Of a stretch of 64,000 nucleotides of DNA, positions 14,382 through 22,076 are shown piece by piece. How positions within the stretch are numbered: the first letter of the stretch is position 1; each line of letters opens with the position of its first letter. The notes beneath the pieces were generated by a model. That model was given only the letters and a program-made list of their open reading frames with translations. It made no database searches and was not told the DNA's origin. The position numbers were made by a program, and so were the translations under genes. Origin of the DNA: Myxococcales bacterium. Its GTDB lineage: Bacteria > Myxococcota > Myxococcia > Myxococcales > Myxococcaceae. The DNA lies in contig JADLDB010000065.1 in the NCBI GenBank assembly GCA_020846875.1, positions 1-64,000 of the forward strand, in the 5' to 3' direction.

Positions 14382-15550
14382 GCGACGGTGGGCTGCCTGC
14401 TCCCGAGCAGCGCGGCGATCAACGCGTCGCCCCTGCGCTGGTCCGCTACGAGCTGCTCCACGTCGACGCCTCCACCGGCGCGCGGCGGGGCAGGCTGCAC
14501 ACGCCCCACGGCACCATCGAGACGCCCGTCTTCATGCCGGTGGGCACCCTGGGCAGCGTGAAGGGCGTCGCCCCGGACGATCTGGGCACGCTGGGCGCGG
14601 GGATCATCCTCGGCAACACGTACCACTTGATGCTCCGGCCCGGAGAGGCGCTGATCGGCGCGCTGGGCGGGCTGCACCGCTTCATCTCGTGGGACGGGGC
14701 GCTGCTCACCGACTCCGGCGGCTTCCAGGTCTACAGCCTGGCGGAGATGAGGAAGATCACCGAGGAGGGCGCCACCTTCCAGTCGCACGTGGACGGCAGC
14801 AAGCACGCGCTGACGCCGGAGCGCAGCGTCGAGATCCAGGAGGTGCTGGGGGCCGACGTGATCATGGCCTTCGACGAGTGCCCGCCGGCCCTCTCCGAGC
14901 GCCCGTACATGGAAGCGTCGATGGCCCGCACCACCCGCTGGCTGCACCGCTGCGTGAAGGCGTGGCACCGGCAGCGCTCCAGCCTCTTCGGGATCGTCCA
15001 GGGCGGGCTGTACGAAGACCTGCGCAAGCGGCACGCCGAGGAGGTGTGCGCGGTGGACCTGCCCGGCTACGCGCTGGGCGGCTTCGCGGTGGGAGAGGAG
15101 CCGGCCCAGATGCACGCGGGCGTGGCGCACTCGGCGGCCCTGCTGCCAAAGGACAAGCCCCGCTACCTGATGGGGGTGGGCATGCCGCTCGATCTCGTCA
15201 CCTGTGTGGGCGCGGGCATCGACCTGTTCGACTGCGTGCTGCCCACGCGCAACGCGCGCAACGGCCTGCTCTTCACCAGCGAAGGGAGGCTGATCCTCAA
15301 GAACGCGCGCTACACCCGGGACGAGCGGCCGCTCGATCCCGCGTGCGCCTGCTACACCTGCCGCACCTTCTCGCGCGCGTACCTGCGCCACCTCTTCAAC
15401 GCGCAGGAGGTGGTGGTCAACCGCCTGACGACGATCCACAACCTGTACTTCTTCCTCGCGCTGATGGCCGAGGCGCGCAAAGCCATCGAGGGCGATCGCT
15501 ACGCCGGCTTCGTGAAGGACTTCCTGGCGCGCCCCCAGACGCCGCCGTGA
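14378..15550 (+). CDS. tgt: tRNA-guanine transglycosylase
   Basis: 390 aa. It exchanges guanine 34 of Asp, Asn, His and Tyr tRNAs for preQ1, the step before QueA. The general acid/base Asp112 lies in DSGGFQVYSL and the nucleophile Asp285 in DLFDCVLPTRNAR. The zinc site is Cys323, Cys325, Cys328 and His354. The start is GTG 14378, which overlaps the queA stop as GTGA and has GGAGGG in front. An N-terminal extension of about 20 residues precedes the conserved part. No other queuosine biosynthesis gene lies in the window. Confidence 0.97.
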   Translation: MSDGGLPAPEQRGDQRVAPALVRYELLHVDASTGARRGRLHTPHGTIETPVFMPVGTLGSVKGVAPDDLGTLGAGIILGNTYHLMLRPGEALIGALGGLHRFISWDGALLTDSGGFQVYSLAEMRKITEEGATFQSHVDGSKHALTPERSVEIQEVLGADVIMAFDECPPALSERPYMEASMARTTRWLHRCVKAWHRQRSSLFGIVQGGLYEDLRKRHAEEVCAVDLPGYALGGFAVGEEPAQMHAGVAHSAALLPKDKPRYLMGVGMPLDLVTCVGAGIDLFDCVLPTRNARNGLLFTSEGRLILKNARYTRDERPLDPACACYTCRTFSRAYLRHLFNAQEVVVNRLTTIHNLYFFLALMAEARKAIEGDRYAGFVKDFLARPQTPP

Positions 15551-15883
15551 CTACTCGGGGCGGCAGGCCTTGAGCGCGGTGGTGCCGCCGGCCTCGACGC
15601 AGACGTAGTTGACGCGGCAGTCGCCGTTGGACTCGCAGATCGGGCTGCACACCTGGTTCTTGCCAAAGAAGGTGCAGATGGTGCCGCTGGGGCAGTCCTG
15701 CGTGCGGCCGGGCTCGGTGCAGCCGCGGGTGCAGAAGCCTCCGGGGGTGGGGTAGCAGTCCTGCCCGGGCAGGCAGTCCGTGCGCGACTCACAGGTGTTG
15801 CCGACCGTCACGGCGTTGCAGCCGGACAGCGGAACCAGCGCCAGAAAGCCCAGGACAACCATCAGAAACGACTGTCGAATCAT
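15551..15883 (-). CDS. small Cys-rich lipoprotein
   Basis: 110 aa. A signal peptide ends in the lipobox LVPLSGC (Cys21). The mature part has twelve cysteines in repeating CxxxxxCxxGxxC units (CESRTDCLPGQDC, CTRGCTEPGRTQDCPSG, CSPICESNGDC). These resemble the CxxDxDCxxGxxC units of the giant lipoproteins elsewhere in this window, and the family is common in myxobacteria. It probably forms a disulfide-rich surface domain. It converges with tgt (stops adjacent) and diverges from yajC. Confidence 0.85.
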   Translation of the reverse strand: MIRQSFLMVVLGFLALVPLSGCNAVTVGNTCESRTDCLPGQDCYPTPGGFCTRGCTEPGRTQDCPSGTICTFFGKNQVCSPICESNGDCRVNYVCVEAGGTTALKACRPE

Positions 15884-15978
15884 GGGGCGGGGGCCATAGC
15901 ACAGATCTCGCCGTGCGTGCTTGCTGCGTCCCCACTGGAGCGGTATACGCGCCGCCTCTCGCAACCCCTCGGCACACC

Positions 15979-16335
15979 ATGTCCCCAGCCACCATTCCCG
16001 TCGTGTTTGCCCAGGCCCTGGGCGGCGGCATGAGCACCAACATTCTGTTCTTCGGTGCCCTGTTCGCGATCATGTACTTCGTCCTGATTCGTCCCCAGCA
16101 GAAGCAGGCGAAGGATCAGCAGACGATGCACGCGTCGCTCAAGAAGGGGGACGACGTGGTCACCCAGGGCGGCATGCTGGGGAAGATCTTCTCGGTCCAG
16201 GACAAGGTCGTCACGCTGGAGGTGTCCTCGGGCGTGAAGCTGCGGGTGCTCAAGTCCAGCATCCAGGCGAAGGTGACGGTCACCGACGAGCCGGCCAGAG
16301 GCGCCGACGCTGAGATCAAGAAAGAGGAGAAGTGA
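15979..16335 (+). CDS. yajC: preprotein translocase subunit YajC
   Basis: 118 aa. One membrane helix (about residues 20-40, ILFFGALFAIMYFVLIRPQQK) with the family signature FVLIRPQQK, then a small cytoplasmic domain with VTQGGMLGKI. YajC associates with SecDF and the SecYEG channel and helps protein export. ATG 15979 fits the family's usual N-terminus; the frame is open further upstream but overlaps the divergent lipoprotein's control region. It is the first gene of yajC-secD-secF, with three bases before secD. Confidence 0.95.
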   Translation: MSPATIPVVFAQALGGGMSTNILFFGALFAIMYFVLIRPQQKQAKDQQTMHASLKKGDDVVTQGGMLGKIFSVQDKVVTLEVSSGVKLRVLKSSIQAKVTVTDEPARGADAEIKKEEK

Positions 16336-16338
16336 GCG

Positions 16339-18129
16339 ATGGATCGCACCTGGTACACGCGGCTGGCGATCGTGCTGCTGGTGGCGCTGGGCTGCCTGTG
16401 GCTGCTGGTGCCCAGCTACTACTCCTTCTTCGTGCTGGACCGGGCTGACCGCAACAACATGAAGAAGCTGGACGAGGTGTTGCCGGCGTGGTCGCCGGGC
16501 GCGAAGTACCGCCTGTCGCTGGGCCTCGACCTGCAGGGCGGCATTCACATGGTGATGCGGGTGGACACGCGCACCGCGCTGATGAAGCGCGCCGAGCGCC
16601 GCGCCCTGCAGATGGCCAGCTGGGTCACCACCAAGAAGCTGGGCGAGGTGTCGTCCTCCACGGATCCGGAGAAGCTGCTGGTCACGTTGACCGCGAAGGA
16701 TCCGGCCACCATGGACGCGATCGAGAAGGAGCTGCTCGTCACCTTCGAGGACTTCACCAAGGAGTCCCGCAACGGGGCGGCGCTGGTGCTGAGGCTGAAC
16801 GACGCGCAGGTGGACTACTTCATGAACGAGGCGGTCGACCAGGCGATGCTGGTGATCCGCAAGCGCATCGACAAGTGGGGTGTTGCCGAGGTGGACGTGC
16901 GCCGGCTGGGCAGTGACTCGATCCAGATCTCCCTGCCCGGGCAGTCCGATCCCGAGCAGGCCAAGGAGCTGATCGGCACCACCGCGCAGCTCGAGTTCCG
17001 CCTGGTGGACGAGAACCCCGAGATCTTCAAGACGCTGCACGAGTCCACCCCGCCTGACGCCGCCTCCGGCATCACCCTGGTGGCCGGCCGGCTCCCGGAC
17101 GACGACGGCAGCGCGCCGCCGGTCCCCTTCCTGGTGGGCACCGATCGCGAGGCCCTGGCCGCCTACGTCAAGGGCAAGGCGCCCGAGGGCAAGCAGATCC
17201 TGCTGCACTGCGTGGAGTCGGAGAACGGGAAGAGCTGCGTCAAGTACTACACCTTCCTGGTGGGCAAGGACGTGCCGCTGACCGGCGACTCGTTGACCGG
17301 CGCCGACGCCACCCAGAACCCGCAGGACAACTCGGTGCAGGTGAACTTCCAGTTCGACGCGCAGGGCGCGGCGGATCTCGACAACCTCACGGGCAGCAAC
17401 GTCAACAAGCGGATGGCGATCGTCCTGGACGAGAACGTGGTGATGGCGCCCACCATCCAGGAGCGGATCTCCGGGGGCTCGGGCCGCATCACCCTGGGCC
17501 GGCGCGGCAACGTGCAGGAGCGGCTGAAGGAGGCGCAGATGCTGGCGCTGGCGCTCAAGGCCGGTGCGCTGCCCGCCCCCGTCACCACCGGTGAGATCCG
17601 TCAGGTGGGCGCCTCGCTGGGAGACGAGCTGATCAAGAAGGGGGCCCTGGCCGCGGTGGTGGGGCTCTTGTTGGTGGTGCTCTTCATGGCCATCTACTAC
17701 CGGCTGTCGGGGCTGATCGCCGACGTGGCGCTGATCCTCAACGGCGCGCTGATCTTCGGCGGGCTGGCGCTGTTCGGCGCCACGCTCACCTTGCCGGGCA
17801 TCGCCGGCTTCGTGCTGACGCTGGGCATCGCGGTCGACGCGAACGTGCTGATCAACGAGCGCGTGCGGGAAGAGCTTCTGGCGGGCAAGTCGGCGCGCAC
17901 CGCGGTGGACGCGGGGTACGACCGGGCCTTCTGGACGATCTTCGACGCGCACGTCACCACGTTGATCGCCGGCTTCATCCTGATGAGCACCGGGACCGGC
18001 CCGATCCGCGGCTTCGCCACCTCGCTGATCATCGGGATCATCGCGTCGTTGTTCACCTCCATCGTCGTGACCCGCCTCATCACTACCTGGGTCGTCCACG
18101 GCCGCAACGCGCAGACGGTGTCCATCTAA
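16339..18129 (+). CDS. secD: protein translocase subunit SecD
   Basis: 596 aa. One N-terminal membrane helix (about 7-29), GLDLQGGIHMVM, a large periplasmic P1 domain (to about 400), and a bundle of five helices. The conserved IAGFVLTLGIAVDANVLINER motif holds the Asp of the proton path. SecD and SecF use the proton gradient to pull exported proteins out of the Sec channel. A GAGGAGAAG sequence precedes ATG 16339. The gene follows yajC by three bases and precedes secF by three bases, so this is an operon. Confidence 0.97.
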   Translation: MDRTWYTRLAIVLLVALGCLWLLVPSYYSFFVLDRADRNNMKKLDEVLPAWSPGAKYRLSLGLDLQGGIHMVMRVDTRTALMKRAERRALQMASWVTTKKLGEVSSSTDPEKLLVTLTAKDPATMDAIEKELLVTFEDFTKESRNGAALVLRLNDAQVDYFMNEAVDQAMLVIRKRIDKWGVAEVDVRRLGSDSIQISLPGQSDPEQAKELIGTTAQLEFRLVDENPEIFKTLHESTPPDAASGITLVAGRLPDDDGSAPPVPFLVGTDREALAAYVKGKAPEGKQILLHCVESENGKSCVKYYTFLVGKDVPLTGDSLTGADATQNPQDNSVQVNFQFDAQGAADLDNLTGSNVNKRMAIVLDENVVMAPTIQERISGGSGRITLGRRGNVQERLKEAQMLALALKAGALPAPVTTGEIRQVGASLGDELIKKGALAAVVGLLLVVLFMAIYYRLSGLIADVALILNGALIFGGLALFGATLTLPGIAGFVLTLGIAVDANVLINERVREELLAGKSARTAVDAGYDRAFWTIFDAHVTTLIAGFILMSTGTGPIRGFATSLIIGIIASLFTSIVVTRLITTWVVHGRNAQTVSI

Positions 18130-18132
18130 GCC

Positions 18133-19290
18133 ATGTTCCAGATCATCAAGGGCAGGACGACGTTCGACTTCATCGGCAAGCGCCGGATCGCCATCTACAT
18201 CAGCTCGGTGGTGAACCTGGCGATCCTCCTGGGGATCGCCCTGGTGGGCTTCGAGCTGGGCGTGGACTTTGCCGGCGGCACGCTGGTGGAGGTGAAGTTC
18301 CAGGCGGCCACCACCGCGGAGCAGGTGCGCGAGGGCGCCAAGTCCGGGGGCCTCAAGGAGCCGCAGGTGCAGGGGATCGGCGCCGCGGAGGAGAACTCCT
18401 TCATCCTGCGCATGGGCGGCGTCACCCAGCTCACCGAGGAGAGCGAGCAGGCGGCGGAGGGCGCGCTGCGCGGGCTGGGAGAGGTGGCGTCCTTGACCAA
18501 GGACCTCGACAACGGGCTCATCAACGTCCGCTACAAGGCGAAGATGGATCCCGCGGCGCTGAAGACGGCGGTGGAGCAGTCGGGCACGGGCGTGAAGGAG
18601 GTGCGCGATCTGGGCGAGGTGAGCGGGGTGTTCGACTACCAGGTTGTCTCGGCGGGCATGGCCGACAAGGTGACCCAGGCGCTCAAGGCGGGCATGGCCG
18701 GTCAGCAGTTCGAGGTCCGCCGCGTGGACTACGTGGGACCGCAGGTGGGCAAGCAGCTTCGCAACAAGGGCATCATGGCGCTCTTGTACGCGATGCTCGC
18801 CATCCTCCTGTACGTGGCGTTCCGCTTCGACCTGAAGTTCGGCCCGGGCGCGCTGTTGTCCATGCTGCACGACGTGGTGATGGTGGCCGGGTACTTCCTG
18901 ATCAGCCGCCGGGAATTCAACCTCACGTCGATCGCCGTGCTGCTGACGGTGGTGGGCTACTCCATCAACGACACGATCGTGATCTACGACCGAATCCGCG
19001 AGGAGATGGTCAAGTACAAGGGCAAGCCGCTGGCGGAGATCATCAACATCGCCATCAACGACACGCTGTCCCGCACGCTGCTCACCAGCGGCGTCACCGC
19101 GCTGTCGCTGGTCGGCCTGCTGGTCTTCGGCGTGGGAGAGATCTTCGACTTCGCCGCGGCGATGCTGGTGGGCATCCTGGTGGGGACGTACTCGTCCGTG
19201 TACATCGCCAGCCCCCTGGTGCTCTGGCTGGATCGGCGTGAGGCGGCGCGGGCGCACGGCGGCGGCCAGGTGAAGGCCCGGCCGGCCTGA
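18133..19290 (+). CDS. secF: protein translocase subunit SecF
   Basis: 385 aa. N-terminal membrane helix, the ELGVDFAGGTLVEVKF motif, a periplasmic domain, and five C-terminal helices with SIAVLLTVVGYSINDTIVIYDRIRE, the SecF counterpart of the SecD proton-path motif. It forms the SecDF complex with the preceding gene product. The length exceeds E. coli SecF (323 aa), mainly through the periplasmic domain. The last gene of the operon; a GC-rich stretch without a T run follows. Confidence 0.97.
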   Translation: MFQIIKGRTTFDFIGKRRIAIYISSVVNLAILLGIALVGFELGVDFAGGTLVEVKFQAATTAEQVREGAKSGGLKEPQVQGIGAAEENSFILRMGGVTQLTEESEQAAEGALRGLGEVASLTKDLDNGLINVRYKAKMDPAALKTAVEQSGTGVKEVRDLGEVSGVFDYQVVSAGMADKVTQALKAGMAGQQFEVRRVDYVGPQVGKQLRNKGIMALLYAMLAILLYVAFRFDLKFGPGALLSMLHDVVMVAGYFLISRREFNLTSIAVLLTVVGYSINDTIVIYDRIREEMVKYKGKPLAEIINIAINDTLSRTLLTSGVTALSLVGLLVFGVGEIFDFAAAMLVGILVGTYSSVYIASPLVLWLDRREAARAHGGGQVKARPA

Positions 19291-19358
19291 AGGGTGCGGG
19301 CCCGCCCTCCGGGGTGGGTGGCTGAATAGGTCCTGTCGGCCACCGTCCGCAGCCGGTG

Positions 19359-19877
19359 ATGCCGGCGGCCCTGTACCTCGCGGCGCTTCTACTCTCGCAC
19401 CCGCTGCCCACCTGCCTCTCGGCGTACGGGCAGACGGTGTGCGGCTTCTCCTGTGCGGCCTCGGCGGGGCAGGTGCGGTGCGCGGCCACGCCGGCGGGGA
19501 TCTGTCACAGCACGGCGGAAGGGGTGGTGTGCTTCGATCCCGAGGGCGGCTGGCGGCTGCCCAGGGCTTCGTGCCTGGTGTCGGCGGGGGTGACCGCCTG
19601 CGGCTACGGCTGCCAGGCGGTGGGCGGGGACGTGAAGTGCGCGCAGACGCCGTACGGCCTGTGCATCGCCGACTTCGGGCGGGTGGACTGCTGGGATCCC
19701 ATGCTGCCCCTGGAGCAGCCGCCGGCCGAGGTGCCCCCGGCGGAGTGCGTGCGGGACTACGGCTCTTTGGCCTGCGGCTGGGGCTGCGCGGTCGAGCTGG
19801 GCCAGGTGCGCTGCAGCCAGGTGCCGGGCGGGCGCTGCCGGGCGGACCTGGGCCGCCTCGTCTGCGACGGAGGCTGA
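19359..19877 (+). CDS. exported Cys-rich three-repeat protein
   Basis: 172 aa. A hydrophobic N-terminus (MPAALYLAALLLSHPLPTCL) suggests export. The rest is three imperfect repeats of about 45 residues, each with C-x5-Y-G-x3-CG(F/Y/W)xC, then VRC/VKC, a P-x-GxC step and a VxC end (starting near residues 18, 72 and 130). The regular cysteines point to disulfide-bonded modules in the periplasm or outside the cell. I do not recognise the family. A GTG one codon earlier is also possible; no strong Shine-Dalgarno sequence. It converges with the MscS gene. Confidence 0.75.
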   Translation: MPAALYLAALLLSHPLPTCLSAYGQTVCGFSCAASAGQVRCAATPAGICHSTAEGVVCFDPEGGWRLPRASCLVSAGVTACGYGCQAVGGDVKCAQTPYGLCIADFGRVDCWDPMLPLEQPPAEVPPAECVRDYGSLACGWGCAVELGQVRCSQVPGGRCRADLGRLVCDGG

Positions 19878-19927
19878 CGGTGGGCTTCACCGCGCCAGGC
19901 GCCGGAGCCCCACCTCACCTGGCCCCT

Positions 19928-21175
19928 TCAGCCCGGGGAGGCCCCGCCCCCGCTGGCCGGCTGGACGAGGTGCACCGTCTGGGTGGGGAAGGCGAAGCTC
20001 GAGCCAGCGGCCTCCACGACGTCCATGAAGGACAGCAGCGCTTCCTCCCGCGCCAGCTTGAACTCCTCGGCGTCCTTCACCAAAAACCAGCACAGCACCT
20101 CGACGTTGAGCGACGAGGCGCCCAACTCGACGAAGCGCACCGAGATGCTGTCGGGCCAGATCTTCGGGTGGGCCCGCAGCGCCTTCTCGACGCCGTCCCG
20201 CACCGCGCGCACCTGGGCGGCGGTGGCGCCGTAGGTGAGGGTGAGCACCGTCTGGAGCAGGAAGCGATCGCGCGCGGCGAAGGTCTCCAGGCGCAGGTCC
20301 GCCAGCTTGCCGTTGGGCACCGTCACCACGGTGCGCGCGACCGTGCGGATCCTCGTCGAGCGCAGGCCGATCGCCTCGACCGTGCCGGTCACGTCCTCCA
20401 CCTTCACGAAGTCGCCTTCGCGGAAGGGTTGATCGACGGCCAGGGCGAAGGCGCCGAAGAGGTTCTCCAGCGTCTTCTGGGCGCCCAGCGCCAGGGCGAT
20501 GCCGCCGATGCCGAGGCCGGCCACCACGCTGGAGACGGAGAAGCCCAGCTCGGCCAGCACCGCCAGCGACGCGAAGGCCGCCAGGGCAAACTGGGCGACG
20601 CGGGTGACGAGGCTGACCAGCGCCCGGCTGCCGGGGTGGGCCAGGGCCCGCTGGCTGGCGAGGTATTGCGAGGACCACGCCCGCACGCCCCGCGACAGGC
20701 CCCAGAAGAAGCCCACGCCGAGGAGCACCCGGAAGAGGCGGCCGCCCCAGGTGAGCGCCCCGTCGGGCAGGGCGAGGACGGGCAGGCCAAGCGCGCAGAA
20801 GAGGCCGAACCAGAACAGCCGAAGGGGCGCCAGGGTCCGCGCGACGACAGGCCCGTCCCCCTTCGCGTTCTTGACGAACAGCCGCACGACGAGGCGCCCC
20901 GAGAGCCGCGCGAGCAAGAGGGACAGGGCGATGGCCAGCACCAGGAGGATCGGCAGGCCCACCCACTGCCAGCGCTCGAGCCCAAGCCAGGCGGCGCTGC
21001 GCAGGGAGGGCGGCAGCGCGCCGCGCAGATCCGCCGAGGCGTCGGCCACGGCGCCCTCCGCGTCCTGAAGCGACCGGCGCTGCGGCGAGCTCGCCGCCCA
21101 GCCCCCGTCCGCCGGCCCCGCCGCCCTCCCGGGAAGACTCCACAGCGCCAAAACCACGACCCATGCGCGCCCCAT
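19928..21175 (-). CDS. MscS-family mechanosensitive ion channel
   Basis: 415 aa. A signal peptide-like N-terminus, a short periplasmic part, several membrane helices (about 70-230) and the MscS core. The pore-lining helix is recognisable in VVAGLGIGGIALALGAQKTL with its Gly/Ala packing, followed by ENLFGAFALAVDQPFREGD and the beta domain (VEAIGLRSTRIRT, VVTVPNGKLADLR). MscS channels open under membrane tension and release solutes on osmotic downshock. The extended N-terminus places it among the longer MscS relatives rather than with E. coli MscS itself. It is divergent from the yceI-like gene, and an inverted repeat lies between the two starts. Confidence 0.93.
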   Translation of the reverse strand: MGRAWVVVLALWSLPGRAAGPADGGWAASSPQRRSLQDAEGAVADASADLRGALPPSLRSAAWLGLERWQWVGLPILLVLAIALSLLLARLSGRLVVRLFVKNAKGDGPVVARTLAPLRLFWFGLFCALGLPVLALPDGALTWGGRLFRVLLGVGFFWGLSRGVRAWSSQYLASQRALAHPGSRALVSLVTRVAQFALAAFASLAVLAELGFSVSSVVAGLGIGGIALALGAQKTLENLFGAFALAVDQPFREGDFVKVEDVTGTVEAIGLRSTRIRTVARTVVTVPNGKLADLRLETFAARDRFLLQTVLTLTYGATAAQVRAVRDGVEKALRAHPKIWPDSISVRFVELGASSLNVEVLCWFLVKDAEEFKLAREEALLSFMDVVEAAGSSFAFPTQTVHLVQPASGGGASPG

Positions 21176-21235
21176 GCGACCACTTCTGCCCCAAATGCTC
21201 CGCGCCCGCCTTCAAAAGCGCGGCTCCCCGAGGCT

Positions 21236-21267
21236 CTCAATTCGAGAAGCAATGCTGTCGAATTGAG
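21236..21267. promoter_or_regulatory. 10-bp perfect inverted repeat between mscS-like and yceI-like genes
   Basis: CTCAATTCGA and TCGAATTGAG are exact reverse complements separated by 12 bases. The site is A+T-rich against a G+C-rich background and sits in the divergent intergenic region, 61 bases from the mscS-like start and 129 bases from the yceI-like start. Its symmetry is that of an operator for a dimeric regulator. A hairpin in the 5' leader is the other reading. Confidence 0.55.
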
Positions 21268-21395
21268 ATGAAGCCGTAGGACCGAAAAGGCGATTGCGTA
21301 AAGAGGACGGCCGGTTAGACCTCGGCCGCGCGCTTGCTAAAGGCGAGTCAACCACGGGCTCCGAAAGGGGCCTCAACCACTGGAGAGACGTGACC

Positions 21396-22004
21396 ATGAA
21401 GAAGCTGCTTGTGTGTGCCGTGCTGCTCGCCTCGCCGTTCGCCTTCGCGTCGACCTGGGACATCGACGCGGCCCACGCCTCGGGGAACTTCTCGGTGCGC
21501 CACATGATGGTGTCGAACGTGAAGGGAACGCTGGGGAAGGTGACGGGCAAGGTGGAGCTGGACGACGCCGACATCACCAAGTCGAAGGTGGAGGTCAGCA
21601 TCGACGTGAAGGGGATCAACACCCGGGAGCAGAAGCGGGACGATCACCTGCGCTCGAAGGACTTCTTCGACGTGGAGAAGTTCCCGGCGATCACCTTCAA
21701 GTCGACGAAGATCGAGAAGGCCGGGGACAAGCTGAAGGTGACCGGCGATCTGACGATCCGCGGCGCCACCAAGCCGGTGGTGCTGGACGTGACCCTCACC
21801 CCCGAGGTGAAGAACCCGTTCAGCAAGGCCACCACCCGCGGCGTCACCGGCACCGCGAAGCTGAACCGCAAGGACTTCGGGCTGACGTGGAACGTCGCGC
21901 TCGAGGCGGGCGGCGTGCTGGTGGGTGACGACGTGGAGATCAGCGTGGAGGCCGAGCTGGTCAAGCAGGAGGCGCCGGCGGCGCCAGCGGCGAAGAAGAA
22001 GTAG
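21396..22004 (+). CDS. YceI-family periplasmic protein
   Basis: 202 aa. A signal peptide (residues 1-18, ending AFAS) then a YceI lipocalin-like domain: TWDIDAAHASGNFSVRHMMV, VKGTLGKVTGKVELDD, LRSKDFFDVEKFPAITFKST, and DFGLTWNVALEAGGVLVGD. Members bind isoprenoid-type lipids such as polyprenyl chains in a beta-barrel. The tail ends in Lys and Ala. ATG 21396 is supported by GGAGAG eight bases upstream. It appears monocistronic and is followed by a GC-rich hairpin before a convergent gene. Confidence 0.95.
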   Translation: MKKLLVCAVLLASPFAFASTWDIDAAHASGNFSVRHMMVSNVKGTLGKVTGKVELDDADITKSKVEVSIDVKGINTREQKRDDHLRSKDFFDVEKFPAITFKSTKIEKAGDKLKVTGDLTIRGATKPVVLDVTLTPEVKNPFSKATTRGVTGTAKLNRKDFGLTWNVALEAGGVLVGDDVEISVEAELVKQEAPAAPAAKKK

Positions 22005-22032
22005 CCGCGGGGCAGGCGAGGCAGGCTTCGAG

Positions 22033-22066
22033 CGGGGCGCTCCTGGTCGTTTCCGGGGGCGCCCCG
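22033..22066. terminator. possible hairpin terminator between convergent genes
   Basis: CGGGGCGC (22033-22040) pairs with GCGCCCCG (22059-22066) across an 18-base loop, between the stop of the yceI-like gene and the stop of the facing membrane protein. On the plus strand TCGCCTTTCTT follows, a poor T run. It may stop transcription from both sides. Confidence 0.4.
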
Positions 22067-22076
22067 TCGCCTTTCT

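Noticed and set aside
15880-19890. Open frame of about 1340 codons on the minus strand
   Set aside because: Antisense to yajC, secD and secF. Composition is typical of a shadow frame (Arg, His, Leu, Gly) and no domain is seen.
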